Shown: positions 20,410-28,064 of the stretch, piece by piece | Numbering within the stretch: position 1 is the first letter of the stretch | Layout: every line of letters begins with the position of its first letter | Assembly (NCBI RefSeq): GCF_030547545.1 | Contig: NZ_JAUOQE010000034.1 | Coordinates: 1-44,905, forward strand | DNA: 44,905 nucleotides | From: Amphritea sp. 1_MG-2023 | Lineage (GTDB): Bacteria; Pseudomonadota; Gammaproteobacteria; Pseudomonadales; Balneatricaceae | Direction: 5' to 3' | The notes under the pieces: model-generated | What the model was told of the DNA's origin: nothing | What the model saw: only the letters and a program-made list of their open reading frames with translations | The model's database searches: none | Made by a program: the position numbers and the translations under genes

Positions 20410-23127
20410 ATGACATTTAAAATGACTAACAACGTGTACTTTGCCCTGCTAGGCTATATTTTCTGGGTGGTACTCTATCTTGGCTGGGATTATGCTCAGG
20501 AGCAAGATCGCCTCTATCAACAGGTCGATAGCGTACTCAGAACAAATGCTTTAGCCACGCAGCTCATATTACCGCAGTACTTTCATCGATTGGATATGCA
20601 GCCGGGCGATATTCAACCGGCCGCTGATTTACGCAATACCTTACGGCTCTCGCGGCTTATCGAACATACCGAGATAGCGTATGTTTACAGCCTAATAAAG
20701 CATAACAATCAAGTCTATTTCACCAGTTCCAGCGCCACCTCAGAAGAGCTACAAGCCGGTCAAGAGCTCTATAGTTATTTCGATCCCTACGATGACGTAG
20801 ACCCCCGTGTAGAACAGCTGTTTTCTAATCCCTCGCAGCTATTTTTGGATATCCGTGATCAATGGGGCCACTTTCGCAGTGTCTTTATTCCGCAAACCTC
20901 GGCCGATGGTCGGCTATTTTTGCTGGCCGCCGATATCGATATCAGCTATATAAAAACCCTCTTGAATCAGCGACTCTGGCAGCAACTAGTACTCGCCACC
21001 ATCTTTCTCCTCTTTATGCTCCCCGTCATATTCACCTTTTCAGCCGCTCAGCGGCGCTGGGCCAAAGAACTTGAAGTGAGCGTCCGAGAACGCACCGAAG
21101 CGTTGCATAGCAGTGAAAAGCGTCTAGAGTCGATCATCGAGCATTCACCGGTAGGCATTTTTCACTATGATCGATATGCCACGGTCACCATGGTTAATCA
21201 TCGCTTTGAGGTTATTATCGGCGCCCAAGAACCCGTACTCCTAGGCTTCAACCTACTGAATAATCTCACCAATACAGACCTACTCGCCGCGGTGAGGGAC
21301 TCATTACAGGGTAAGGTTGGCCGCTTTGAGGGGCCTTATACCTCAATACTCGGCGGTCGTTCCATCTACCTCATCGCTGATTTTGTCCCCTTGCTGGATA
21401 ATCAAGGAGAGGTTAATGGCGGCGTGGCCGTCTTCAACGATCTCACCGAACAGCACTCCACCAATGAGACCCTGAAAAAGCTCTCGATGGCGGTGGAACA
21501 AAGCCCCAGTATGGTGGTGATCACCGATATCAACGGAACAATTGAATATGTTAATGCACGTTTTACCGAGATTACCGGCTATACCGCCACCGATGTCTTA
21601 GGTAAGTCCCCTCGTTTACTGAAATCAGGTGAAACCGCAACCGAGATCTATGCTGAGCTATGGAAAACACTCCTCGCAGGGAAAACCTGGAACGGCATGT
21701 TGCAGAATCAAAAGAAAAACGGTGAATTATACTGGGCTGACGAAACCATATCGCCCATCACTAACGATGCCGGTGAGATAACTCATTTCATTTCGCAACA
21801 GGAGGATATCACCGAAGTCCGGCGGATTGCGGATGAGATGAATTTCCAAACCACTCATGACCCTCTCACCGGTTTATTAAACCGTCAACAGTTTGAACAC
21901 GAGCTAGCCCGCGTCATCGAGCATACACAGCAATATCACACGCATCATGTGCTCTGTTTTATCGATATCGATCAGTTTAAGATTATCAATGATACCTGTG
22001 GGCACATGGCTGGGGATGAGCTACTGCGTCGCATCAGTCAACTGATCAGAGACAGAATAAGTAACCGAGACACACTTGCACGCCCTGCCGGTGATGAATT
22101 CCTACTGTTATTTGAAGGTGCCAACTTAGCCCAAGGTGAGAGCGTTCTACAGTCGATCATCAATGATCTGAAAAGCTTCCGTTTCCAATGGGAGGAGCAT
22201 CACTTCACTATAGAGATCAGCGCCGGCATCACCAGCATTGATCAGCACACCCGCAGTCCTCTGCAAGCCATGCAGGATGTCGATACCGCCTGTTATTCCG
22301 CCAAAGATGCGGGCCGAAATCGAGTACATATTTACAGCGAAAGTGATGAACAGCAGCTCATTCATAAAGGTTATGTCCAATGGGCCAATGAGATCCACCG
22401 CGCCCTCGATGAGAACCGCTTTCAGTTATATGCTCAACCGATTGTGCCGCTGCAAGAGGAACAAAAAATAGGCTACGAAATTCTCCTACGGCTGTTATCG
22501 GACGCGGATAAAATCATCGCCCCTGATGCGTTTCTGCCGGCGGCTGAACGTTACAATATCGCGCCTCAAATTGATCGCTGGGTGATTCATCATAGCCTGC
22601 AGTGGATCGCTAACAACATTGATCGACTTGATCATGTTGCCAGCCTTGCTATCAATCTATCGGGGCAATCGCTAGGTGATAACAGCCTGCTGCAGTTTAT
22701 TATCGACCATATCGAGCAGGGCACTGTTCCCGCCCGCATGATTAAATTTGAAATTACCGAAACTGCGGCTATTGCTAATCTCAACAATGCACAAAAATTT
22801 ATCCATGCACTGAAACAACTCGGCTGTCAGTTTGCCCTAGATGACTTCGGTAGCGGTCTCTCCTCGTTTGCTTACCTGAAGAGCCTTCCTGTCGATCTCC
22901 TCAAAATAGATGGTATGTTTGTACGCAATATCATCACCGACCCGATTGATGAAGCGATGGTGCGCTCAATCAATGAGGTCGGTCACATTATGGGCATGCA
23001 AACCATCGCCGAATTTGTTGAGACCGATGAAATGATGGAACGCCTCAAAACGATTGGCGTTGATTATGCACAGGGCTATGCCATTAGCCGCCCCCTGCCC
23101 ATCGATAGCATCTTGAAAGACAATTGA
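20410..23127 (+). CDS. Membrane PAS-PAS-GGDEF-EAL protein, probably c-di-GMP phosphodiesterase/cyclase
   Basis: Inner-membrane c-di-GMP enzyme of 905 residues. TM1 is at about 9-25, a periplasmic region of about 160 residues follows (with YSYFDPYDDVDPRVEQL), TM2 is at about 190-210, PAS at about 235-350, PAS/PAC at about 358-475, then GGDEF as AGDEF (560-564) and EAL as EIL (690-692). The I-site RxxD is absent (SNRD). AGDEF and EIL variants can be active, and phosphodiesterase ligands NLSGQS, FEITET, DDFGSGLSSF, LKIDGMF and IAEFVET are present. No clear ribosome site precedes ATG 20410; ATG 20422 is an alternative. It may be cotranscribed with ast, linking arginine catabolism to c-di-GMP, and converges on cpxA. 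Confidence 0.9.
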   Translation: MTFKMTNNVYFALLGYIFWVVLYLGWDYAQEQDRLYQQVDSVLRTNALATQLILPQYFHRLDMQPGDIQPAADLRNTLRLSRLIEHTEIAYVYSLIKHNNQVYFTSSSATSEELQAGQELYSYFDPYDDVDPRVEQLFSNPSQLFLDIRDQWGHFRSVFIPQTSADGRLFLLAADIDISYIKTLLNQRLWQQLVLATIFLLFMLPVIFTFSAAQRRWAKELEVSVRERTEALHSSEKRLESIIEHSPVGIFHYDRYATVTMVNHRFEVIIGAQEPVLLGFNLLNNLTNTDLLAAVRDSLQGKVGRFEGPYTSILGGRSIYLIADFVPLLDNQGEVNGGVAVFNDLTEQHSTNETLKKLSMAVEQSPSMVVITDINGTIEYVNARFTEITGYTATDVLGKSPRLLKSGETATEIYAELWKTLLAGKTWNGMLQNQKKNGELYWADETISPITNDAGEITHFISQQEDITEVRRIADEMNFQTTHDPLTGLLNRQQFEHELARVIEHTQQYHTHHVLCFIDIDQFKIINDTCGHMAGDELLRRISQLIRDRISNRDTLARPAGDEFLLLFEGANLAQGESVLQSIINDLKSFRFQWEEHHFTIEISAGITSIDQHTRSPLQAMQDVDTACYSAKDAGRNRVHIYSESDEQQLIHKGYVQWANEIHRALDENRFQLYAQPIVPLQEEQKIGYEILLRLLSDADKIIAPDAFLPAAERYNIAPQIDRWVIHHSLQWIANNIDRLDHVASLAINLSGQSLGDNSLLQFIIDHIEQGTVPARMIKFEITETAAIANLNNAQKFIHALKQLGCQFALDDFGSGLSSFAYLKSLPVDLLKIDGMFVRNIITDPIDEAMVRSINEVGHIMGMQTIAEFVETDEMMERLKTIGVDYAQGYAISRPLPIDSILKDN

Positions 23128-23148
23128 TCTAAATCTTCGATGCAGCAC

Positions 23149-24450
23149 TCAAGCTTTAGGAAAACTCAATAGCAACTCAAGCCCTGCACCCGCGGGGCTA
23201 CTCGCCGTTAACGATCCGCCGAGTAACTGTGTCGCCCGTTGCGCAATACTCAGCCCCAGACCATAACCATTCTGCTGTCCCGTAAAGCGGACGAAGGGCT
23301 TAAACATTTTAGCCAACTGTTCCGCGCTCAGCCCTTCCCCCTGATCGGTGATCCGAATATTGACCTTATCAGCAGTCAGCTCCGCCACAATGCTGATCTG
23401 AGTTCCTGCGGGCGTATGTTTAACCGCATTACCAAGAATATTACTCAACGCTCGTTCAAGTAGTGCCGGATTACCTTTAATTCGATAAGCGACCGGATGC
23501 CATTCAATCGGATGCTGTGAGGCACTGAAACGAAAATCGTCAACCAAGGTATCAATCACGCTATTCAGCACAAAAGGCTGATCGGAAACTTCCATCTGTT
23601 CCAGCCGTGATAAACGCAAAATTTCATCAATCAATCGGTTAATCCGCTCACATTCCTGATTGATTCGCTCAATATATTGCTGATCCGTGTCTGACATTTT
23701 CTGCCCCGCCAGCCCCGCCGCCATCTGTAACCGAGCCAATGGCGCTCGCAGTTCATGAGAAACATCTTGCAACAGGTGCGTATTCGATTGCAGCGTTTGC
23801 TCGACATACTCGGCCATCTGATTAAACTCTCGGCTCAACTCACCAATTTCATCCCCTCGTCGGCTCAGTGAATCATCGGTTCGTGCGCTAAGATCACCGT
23901 TATAAAGATCACAGGTATATTGCCGTAAGCGATTCACTGGGCGCACCACCATCAAACTAATTAAGAGCGCGGCAATCCCAGCCACCACCATCAGTAACCC
24001 CACTTGCACGGACAGGAAAAAACCAAATAACTTAGCCCCGAGATTGGGCGGCAAATGTGTTTCCGCCACCACCTGATATTCACTGCCGCTATCAGAGGTG
24101 ACCTTTAACGTCAGCGGCTCGCGAAATTTTCTGATATTCTCGCGACCAAAAATAACCTTGCCACTGCTCAGGGCGACAATCTGTACTTTAATCGGAAACC
24201 ATCGTTTTTCTCTAAGATCATCATGCGATCGCCGCCACTCTTTCATGGCGGGCAGGCGGCCATTGCGCTCATAACGATCGATCATTAGCTCCGCTTGCCC
24301 TAACACGCGAGCACTGAGCACATCACGATCACGTTCCTTTTCTGAGAGATGCCCGACGACAAAAGCCGTCAGCGCGATCACCAGAAAACTGGTCACCCAT
24401 ACGGTGATAAATATTTTCAGAAAAAGTCGTTTATACCAGCGAATCGCCAT
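23149..24450 (-). CDS. cpxA: CpxA-like sensor histidine kinase
   Basis: Envelope-stress sensor kinase of about 433 residues. TM1 is at about 12-34, a periplasmic domain of about 110 residues follows, TM2 at about 146-168, HAMP at about 168-222, HisKA with phospho-His in DVSHELRAPLAR (His232), then HATPase with N box LGNAVKHTP, DQGEGLSAEQ and GYGLGLSIA. The reported TTG start is replaced by ATG 24450. It lies 32 bases after cpxR in the same operon. The neighbouring CpxP-like gene and CpxR boxes support the Cpx assignment. Confidence 0.92.
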   Translation of the reverse strand: MAIRWYKRLFLKIFITVWVTSFLVIALTAFVVGHLSEKERDRDVLSARVLGQAELMIDRYERNGRLPAMKEWRRSHDDLREKRWFPIKVQIVALSSGKVIFGRENIRKFREPLTLKVTSDSGSEYQVVAETHLPPNLGAKLFGFFLSVQVGLLMVVAGIAALLISLMVVRPVNRLRQYTCDLYNGDLSARTDDSLSRRGDEIGELSREFNQMAEYVEQTLQSNTHLLQDVSHELRAPLARLQMAAGLAGQKMSDTDQQYIERINQECERINRLIDEILRLSRLEQMEVSDQPFVLNSVIDTLVDDFRFSASQHPIEWHPVAYRIKGNPALLERALSNILGNAVKHTPAGTQISIVAELTADKVNIRITDQGEGLSAEQLAKMFKPFVRFTGQQNGYGLGLSIAQRATQLLGGSLTASSPAGAGLELLLSFPKA

Positions 24451-24482
24451 CAATTTACCTTACTTCGCACATCGCGTTATCA

Positions 24483-25184
24483 TTATTCATTAACCAACAT
24501 ATAACCGGCACCCCGCACCGTTTTAATCAGTTCGCTACTCGGCATCGCTGCCGCGAGCTTTTGTCGCACTCGACTCACATGTACATCGATTGCGCGATCA
24601 TAAGCGGTCAATTTTCGGTGCAACACTTTCTCCGTTAGCTCATCCTTACTCACAATAGAGCCCACCGCTCGCATTAACTCGGCCAGCACATTAAACTCAG
24701 CACTGGTCAACTCGATTGGATTACCCGCTACCGTCACGCGTCGTTTACCGGCATCGAGTTCAATGTTATGCAGATTCAGTATCGTCGAATGATCTTCGAC
24801 GCCTGATAGCGGCACACTACGACGCAGTACTGCGCGAATTCTGGCCACCAGCTCTCGAGGATTACAGGGCTTCGCCAAATAATCATCGGCCCCCATCTCT
24901 AGCCCAATAATGCGATCAATATCATCGCCTCGTCCCGTCAACATAATCACCGGCGTTCTCACTCGAGGGCGTACTTGCTGTAACAGCTCTAAGCCCGTCT
25001 GCCCCGGCATCATAATGTCAAAAATCAACAGATCGTACTGCCCATCGTGCTGCAATAAAGGTAGTGCCTGCTCCACACTATGAGCAAAGCTGACCTCAAA
25101 ACCTTCAGATTGAAGGTACTGTCCCATCAGATCACACAGCTCTTGATCATCATCGACTAATAGTAGTTTCACGTTATCACTCAT
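24483..25184 (-). CDS. cpxR: CpxR-like response regulator (OmpR/PhoB family)
   Basis: DNA-binding response regulator of 233 residues. The receiver has the acidic pair D11/D12, phosphoacceptor Asp56 in LLIFDIMMP and the Lys in DDYLAKPCNP. The C-terminal winged helix contains ELTSAEFNVLAELM, VLHRKLTAYDRAIDVHVSRVRQKL and IKTVRGAGYML, all typical of CpxR. The start is ATG 25184 (MSDNVKLLLV), with GGAAGAGAG upstream. It is divergent from the CpxP-like gene across an intergenic region with tandem CpxR boxes, implying autoregulation. Confidence 0.94.
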   Translation of the reverse strand: MSDNVKLLLVDDDQELCDLMGQYLQSEGFEVSFAHSVEQALPLLQHDGQYDLLIFDIMMPGQTGLELLQQVRPRVRTPVIMLTGRGDDIDRIIGLEMGADDYLAKPCNPRELVARIRAVLRRSVPLSGVEDHSTILNLHNIELDAGKRRVTVAGNPIELTSAEFNVLAELMRAVGSIVSKDELTEKVLHRKLTAYDRAIDVHVSRVRQKLAAAMPSSELIKTVRGAGYMLVNE

Positions 25185-25269
25185 AAACAGCTCTCTTCCA
25201 AGATGAATCACTTCAAGATAATGCCAGAGTAATCAAGCAACCGACTAATTTCACCTACCTAAAATACCC

Positions 25270-25295
25270 TTTACTCAACTTTACACCGCCTTTAC
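25270..25295. promoter_or_regulatory. Tandem CpxR boxes between cpxR and the CpxP-like gene
   Basis: Three TTTAC pentamers lie at 25270-25274, 25280-25284 and 25291-25295. The first two are spaced by five bases, which on the minus strand is exactly the CpxR box GTAAA-N5-GTAAA; the third follows after six bases. The cluster is 67-92 bases before the chaperone start and 86-111 bases before cpxR, so it can serve both promoters. Confidence 0.85.
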
Positions 25296-25361
25296 CCAAC
25301 TTAGCAGGGGCTAGGGACATACTGTATCCATCAAAACAAACAACGCTTTCGGAGAAACATC

Positions 25362-25844
25362 ATGCGTAAACAAATTATTATCGGTATCACTGCCGCCATT
25401 ATTGGTGCTGGCGCACTCACCGCAGGCATGGCTTCAGCTCAGAGTGACGAAGATCGTTGCGGCGACCGAGATGAAGGCCGTCACGGTAAACATGAACAGA
25501 TGGACGGTAAACATGCGAACAAGCGACTGCATCGCATGGCCGAAAAGTTGGATCTGACCGATGCACAAACCGCGCAGATGAAAGCACTCTTCAAAGATGG
25601 TCGCGATGAGATGAAAGATCAGCGGGATCAAATTCGGGAGATGCATACTGCATTAAGAGAGCTTGATGTTAACGCCGCGGATTACGATCAACAGGTGGCG
25701 GGACTCGTCGCTCAAGCACAAGAAAATACAGCACAGATGATACAGATGCGAGCACAGCAGAAAAAAGAGATGTTCGCTATCCTAACGCCAGAGCAGCAGG
25801 AGGAATTTTTACAGATGCGGCCAAAAAAACCTCGTCACGACTAA
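25362..25844 (+). CDS. cpxP: CpxP/Spy family periplasmic chaperone
   Basis: Small secreted protein of 160 residues. The signal peptide (MRKQIIIGITAAIIGAGALTAGMASA) has probable cleavage after ASA. A charged His/Lys/Asp-rich stretch follows, possibly metal-binding, then an alpha-helical hairpin with two LTxxQ motifs (LTDAQTAQM near residue 66, LTPEQQEEF near 144), the family hallmark. CpxP dampens CpxA in enterobacteria, while Spy is an ATP-independent chaperone. Divergent placement next to cpxRA and the CpxR boxes favours a CpxP role. A long structured 3' UTR follows. Confidence 0.9.
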   Translation: MRKQIIIGITAAIIGAGALTAGMASAQSDEDRCGDRDEGRHGKHEQMDGKHANKRLHRMAEKLDLTDAQTAQMKALFKDGRDEMKDQRDQIREMHTALRELDVNAADYDQQVAGLVAQAQENTAQMIQMRAQQKKEMFAILTPEQQEEFLQMRPKKPRHD

Positions 25845-26005
25845 GCGAAGCAACGCTTAGCTTTACTTGAGTCTCGATGTTTAAGGGTCAGCTGAATCAG
25901 GCTCCAGCTGACCGCTTTTACAAGCTCCCTATAGATGACGCCCATCATCTATTCACCATTGCCTTTAAACCGGCAACTTGCCCTGCGATTAAGCAGGGCT
26001 TTTTT
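25845..26005 (+). ncRNA. Candidate Cpx-regulated 3' UTR small RNA (CpxQ-like)
   Basis: The 160 bases after the cpxP-like stop hold no ORF but have ordered structure: a 7-bp stem CTAAGCG/CGCTTAG at 25841-25860, a 9-bp stem GGTCAGCTG/CAGCTGACC at 25886-25913, and a final terminator with six Ts. In E. coli the cpxP 3' UTR yields the Hfq-dependent sRNA CpxQ. The same layout makes a processed sRNA plausible here. This is inference from position and structure only. Confidence 0.4.
25980..26005 (+). terminator. Rho-independent terminator of the cpxP-like transcript
   Basis: GCCCTGC-GATTAA-GCAGGGC followed by six T residues. The U-run exists only on the plus strand, so it belongs to the cpxP-like gene and not to the convergent lipoprotein gene that ends at 26011. 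Confidence 0.9.
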
Positions 26006-26010
26006 GTACG

Positions 26011-26631
26011 TTATAACTGTGAACGCAGATCGGTTTCCAGCGTCATAAGATAACGCGCTTCTACGTTATGAATCTGCTCTAGCTGTCGCGTCGCGACAGT
26101 GCGTAAGCGAATATTCATTTCCAACTGCCTAATTTCATGACGTAAAAAAGAGCGTTGATCTTGCGTCAAGTGTTGCGCCATTAACTGCTCTCGTTGGTTA
26201 TGTAGTAATCGCTTATCTTCGCGCTGCTGTGCCTGTAAGTCACTGATCTCACGCTTAATCTCGGCAATGCGTTCAATCTGTTGATAAGCTTCACTGCCTA
26301 GCCTGAACCCCTGCGCAAATGCCGAACGACGATCGCCACGACACACCGCATTAAAGCTTGCACCAGAACGCGCGACCGCATAACCATTCATCGCCGTGCA
26401 ATAACGGATTACACCACGATCGTGACCCTGCAGATATGCCTCTATCTGAGGCACGACCCCATACTCAGCACAAGCGTCACGATGCTGTTCCAAACGCTTC
26501 GCCGCACGGCCTGCCACGCCATCATTAAAACCGATCAGTTGCCAGTCAGCCGTTAAACACCCTTCTTGATCGAGCGTGGCACAACTGACCAACCCGATAC
26601 TCAGCAAGACCACTAACGATCGCTTTATCAT
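26011..26631 (-). CDS. DUF2799 family lipoprotein
   Basis: Predicted outer- or inner-membrane lipoprotein of 206 residues. The signal peptide ends in lipobox LVSC (Cys17). The N-terminal half has the DUF2799 pattern (CLTADWQLIGFNDGVAG, RLEQHRDACAEYG, RYCTAMNGYAVARSG, RSAFAQGFRLG). The C-terminal 80 residues are a charged coiled coil (ISDLQAQQREDKRLL onward). AGAGGAAG precedes the ATG. Function is unknown. It converges on the cpxP-like gene, and whether it belongs to the Cpx response cannot be told. Confidence 0.82.
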   Translation of the reverse strand: MIKRSLVVLLSIGLVSCATLDQEGCLTADWQLIGFNDGVAGRAAKRLEQHRDACAEYGVVPQIEAYLQGHDRGVIRYCTAMNGYAVARSGASFNAVCRGDRRSAFAQGFRLGSEAYQQIERIAEIKREISDLQAQQREDKRLLHNQREQLMAQHLTQDQRSFLRHEIRQLEMNIRLRTVATRQLEQIHNVEARYLMTLETDLRSQL

Positions 26632-26688
26632 GCTTATGACTTCCTCTTCTAATCCGTCCGATAGTGTACCTAATCGTCACTGAATTAA

Positions 26689-26746
26689 GGAAGGTGCGAA
26701 TAAGTCCGTTATATTCTCTGCGGACATTGACTTATTCGCACCTTCC
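26689..26746. mobile_element. IS5-type miniature inverted-repeat element (58 bp)
   Basis: Two perfect 18-bp inverted repeats (GGAAGGTGCGAATAAGTC and its complement) flank a 22-base centre. The repeat tip GGAAGGTGCGAA-AAG is, as I recall it, that of IS5 (GGAAGGTGCGAACAAG). No transposase fits, so this is a non-autonomous remnant or MITE. The left flank TTAA fits the YTAR target of IS5, but the right flank is CCAA, so no intact target duplication is seen. It lies between two minus-strand genes and could also act as a hairpin on their transcript. Confidence 0.75.
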
Positions 26747-26779
26747 CCAACCGAACAGCCAACGGCTACCGACGATGCG

Positions 26780-27124
26780 CTATTCAGCCTCGAGGGCATC
26801 GATCATGGCTGCACAGATAAAGTCATTTTCAGATAGACCATCGACAGCATGCGTACTGTAACGAACCCAACAGCGTGCGTAACCGACTTCGAGATCGGGA
26901 TGATGATTCTCCCGATGAGCGATCCACGCGACGGCATTCACAAACGCCATCGTCTGATGAAAATCATCGAACTTAAATGACTTTTGCAGCATGTGAGCCT
27001 CGGCATCGAGACCCCAGCCAGGCGCAAGCTGTGTTAGCAACGGCTCGGCATCCACTCGGCTCAACTTAGCCAGCCCTCGATAGGGCAAGCAATGACGCGA
27101 CCTTAAACGGTCCGGTTCAGTCAT
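26780..27124 (-). CDS. phhB: Pterin-4a-carbinolamine dehydratase
   Basis: Regenerates the tetrahydrobiopterin-type cofactor used by phenylalanine hydroxylase, by dehydrating 4a-hydroxy-tetrahydropterin. 114 residues, normal length. Active-site sequence ENHHPDLEVGY carries the conserved His pair, followed by WVRYSTHAVDGLSENDF, the family C-terminal signature. GGAGAG precedes the ATG. Phenylalanine hydroxylase (phhA) is not in the window, so it works with a partner located elsewhere. Confidence 0.95.
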   Translation of the reverse strand: MTEPDRLRSRHCLPYRGLAKLSRVDAEPLLTQLAPGWGLDAEAHMLQKSFKFDDFHQTMAFVNAVAWIAHRENHHPDLEVGYARCWVRYSTHAVDGLSENDFICAAMIDALEAE

Positions 27125-27293
27125 CGTCGCTCTCCATTTTAAAGTTCTCCATCGTAACCCCCTATCTTAAAGACCTTGCTCGCATCGAGTATAAACCGCT
27201 ATAGCGTGATTGTACGTACATTGATTAACTCAGAGGCCGAAATCCGTGCTAAGGTTTGCCCCCAATAAGGCTAAGCATATAAGGAAATAGAAG

Positions 27294-27542
27294 ATGCCGA
27301 TTTATGACTATCGCTGTGAAGCCACCGGCAAGGTGTTTGAGGTGCGTCACCCCATGACTCTCAAGCTTTCCACGTGGGCCGACCTATGCGATATCGGTGG
27401 CTTCAGCGAAGGCACGACGCCCATGAATACAGCCGTTACTCAATTAGCGAATACTGACCGATTGATTCATCATAAAACCATACAAAACCCCGAACCTCCC
27501 TGCATGAGAGGCGATGATTGTCCTGGCCACTGTGGAACCTAA
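27294..27542 (+). CDS. FmdB-like zinc ribbon protein, degenerate
   Basis: 82-residue protein that begins with the FmdB hallmark MPIYDYRC and the GKVFEVRHPM strand. In canonical members the first ribbon half is CxxC; here only one Cys is left (CEATGKVF). A different Cys cluster closes the protein (PPCMRGDDCPGHCGT), which could bind zinc or iron. AAGGAA lies eight bases before the ATG. It is followed after two bases by a cytochrome b562 gene, so the pair is one operon. Function unknown. Confidence 0.75.
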   Translation: MPIYDYRCEATGKVFEVRHPMTLKLSTWADLCDIGGFSEGTTPMNTAVTQLANTDRLIHHKTIQNPEPPCMRGDDCPGHCGT

Positions 27543-27544
27543 AA

Positions 27545-27967
27545 ATGCTATCCAAATTATTATGTAAAACCCCAATCCTGCTGCTGTTATTAAGCCTGCT
27601 AACCATCGATACCGCCATCGCAGGGCCACTCAAGCCAACCATGAAAGCGATGCGTCTGCATTATAAACAAGCCATCGACACCCAAGACCCAGCGATTTTT
27701 AACGACAAAATCGCTCAGTTTCTAAGCGAACTAGAAACAGCAAGGGCATATAACTTCTCCCCAGAGCGCAAAGCACTCTCGTTAGAGGGCCTCAATAAGG
27801 TCAAATCACAGCTCGGTCGCCTCCCTAAAGCAACCAGCACAAACCTGTCTCAATTACAAAATCAACTAAGAGAGGTCGATCAGTTACGGGTGGAATACCA
27901 TAAAAAAGTAAAGCCTGGCGTATTTGAGCTGCTACTCGATACCTTTAAAAAAGCGCTGAACCTATAA
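27545..27967 (+). CDS. cybC: Cytochrome b562 family periplasmic protein
   Basis: 140-residue protein with a signal peptide (LLLLLSLLTIDTAIA, cleavage after AIA) and a four-helix bundle. The haem ligands of E. coli cytochrome b562 are matched by Met in LKPTMKAM near the mature N-terminus and by His in RVEYHKKVK near the C-terminus. The longer frame from 27518 overlaps the upstream gene, while ATG 27545 gives a proper signal peptide. The C-terminus is about 15 residues longer than in E. coli. The electron partner is unknown. Confidence 0.8.
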   Translation: MLSKLLCKTPILLLLLSLLTIDTAIAGPLKPTMKAMRLHYKQAIDTQDPAIFNDKIAQFLSELETARAYNFSPERKALSLEGLNKVKSQLGRLPKATSTNLSQLQNQLREVDQLRVEYHKKVKPGVFELLLDTFKKALNL

Positions 27968-28064
27968 CGGTATTCATTCAGTCATTTTTTTGTAAACCGC
28001 TGTCACAATTTAATCTCGCTGTGGTATAGATAACCTTTCATATTCACAGAGACGGCGGCAGATT

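Noticed and set aside
27207-27216. TGTACGTACA palindrome upstream of the FmdB-like gene
   Set aside because: Only 10 bp, single copy, with no further supporting element.
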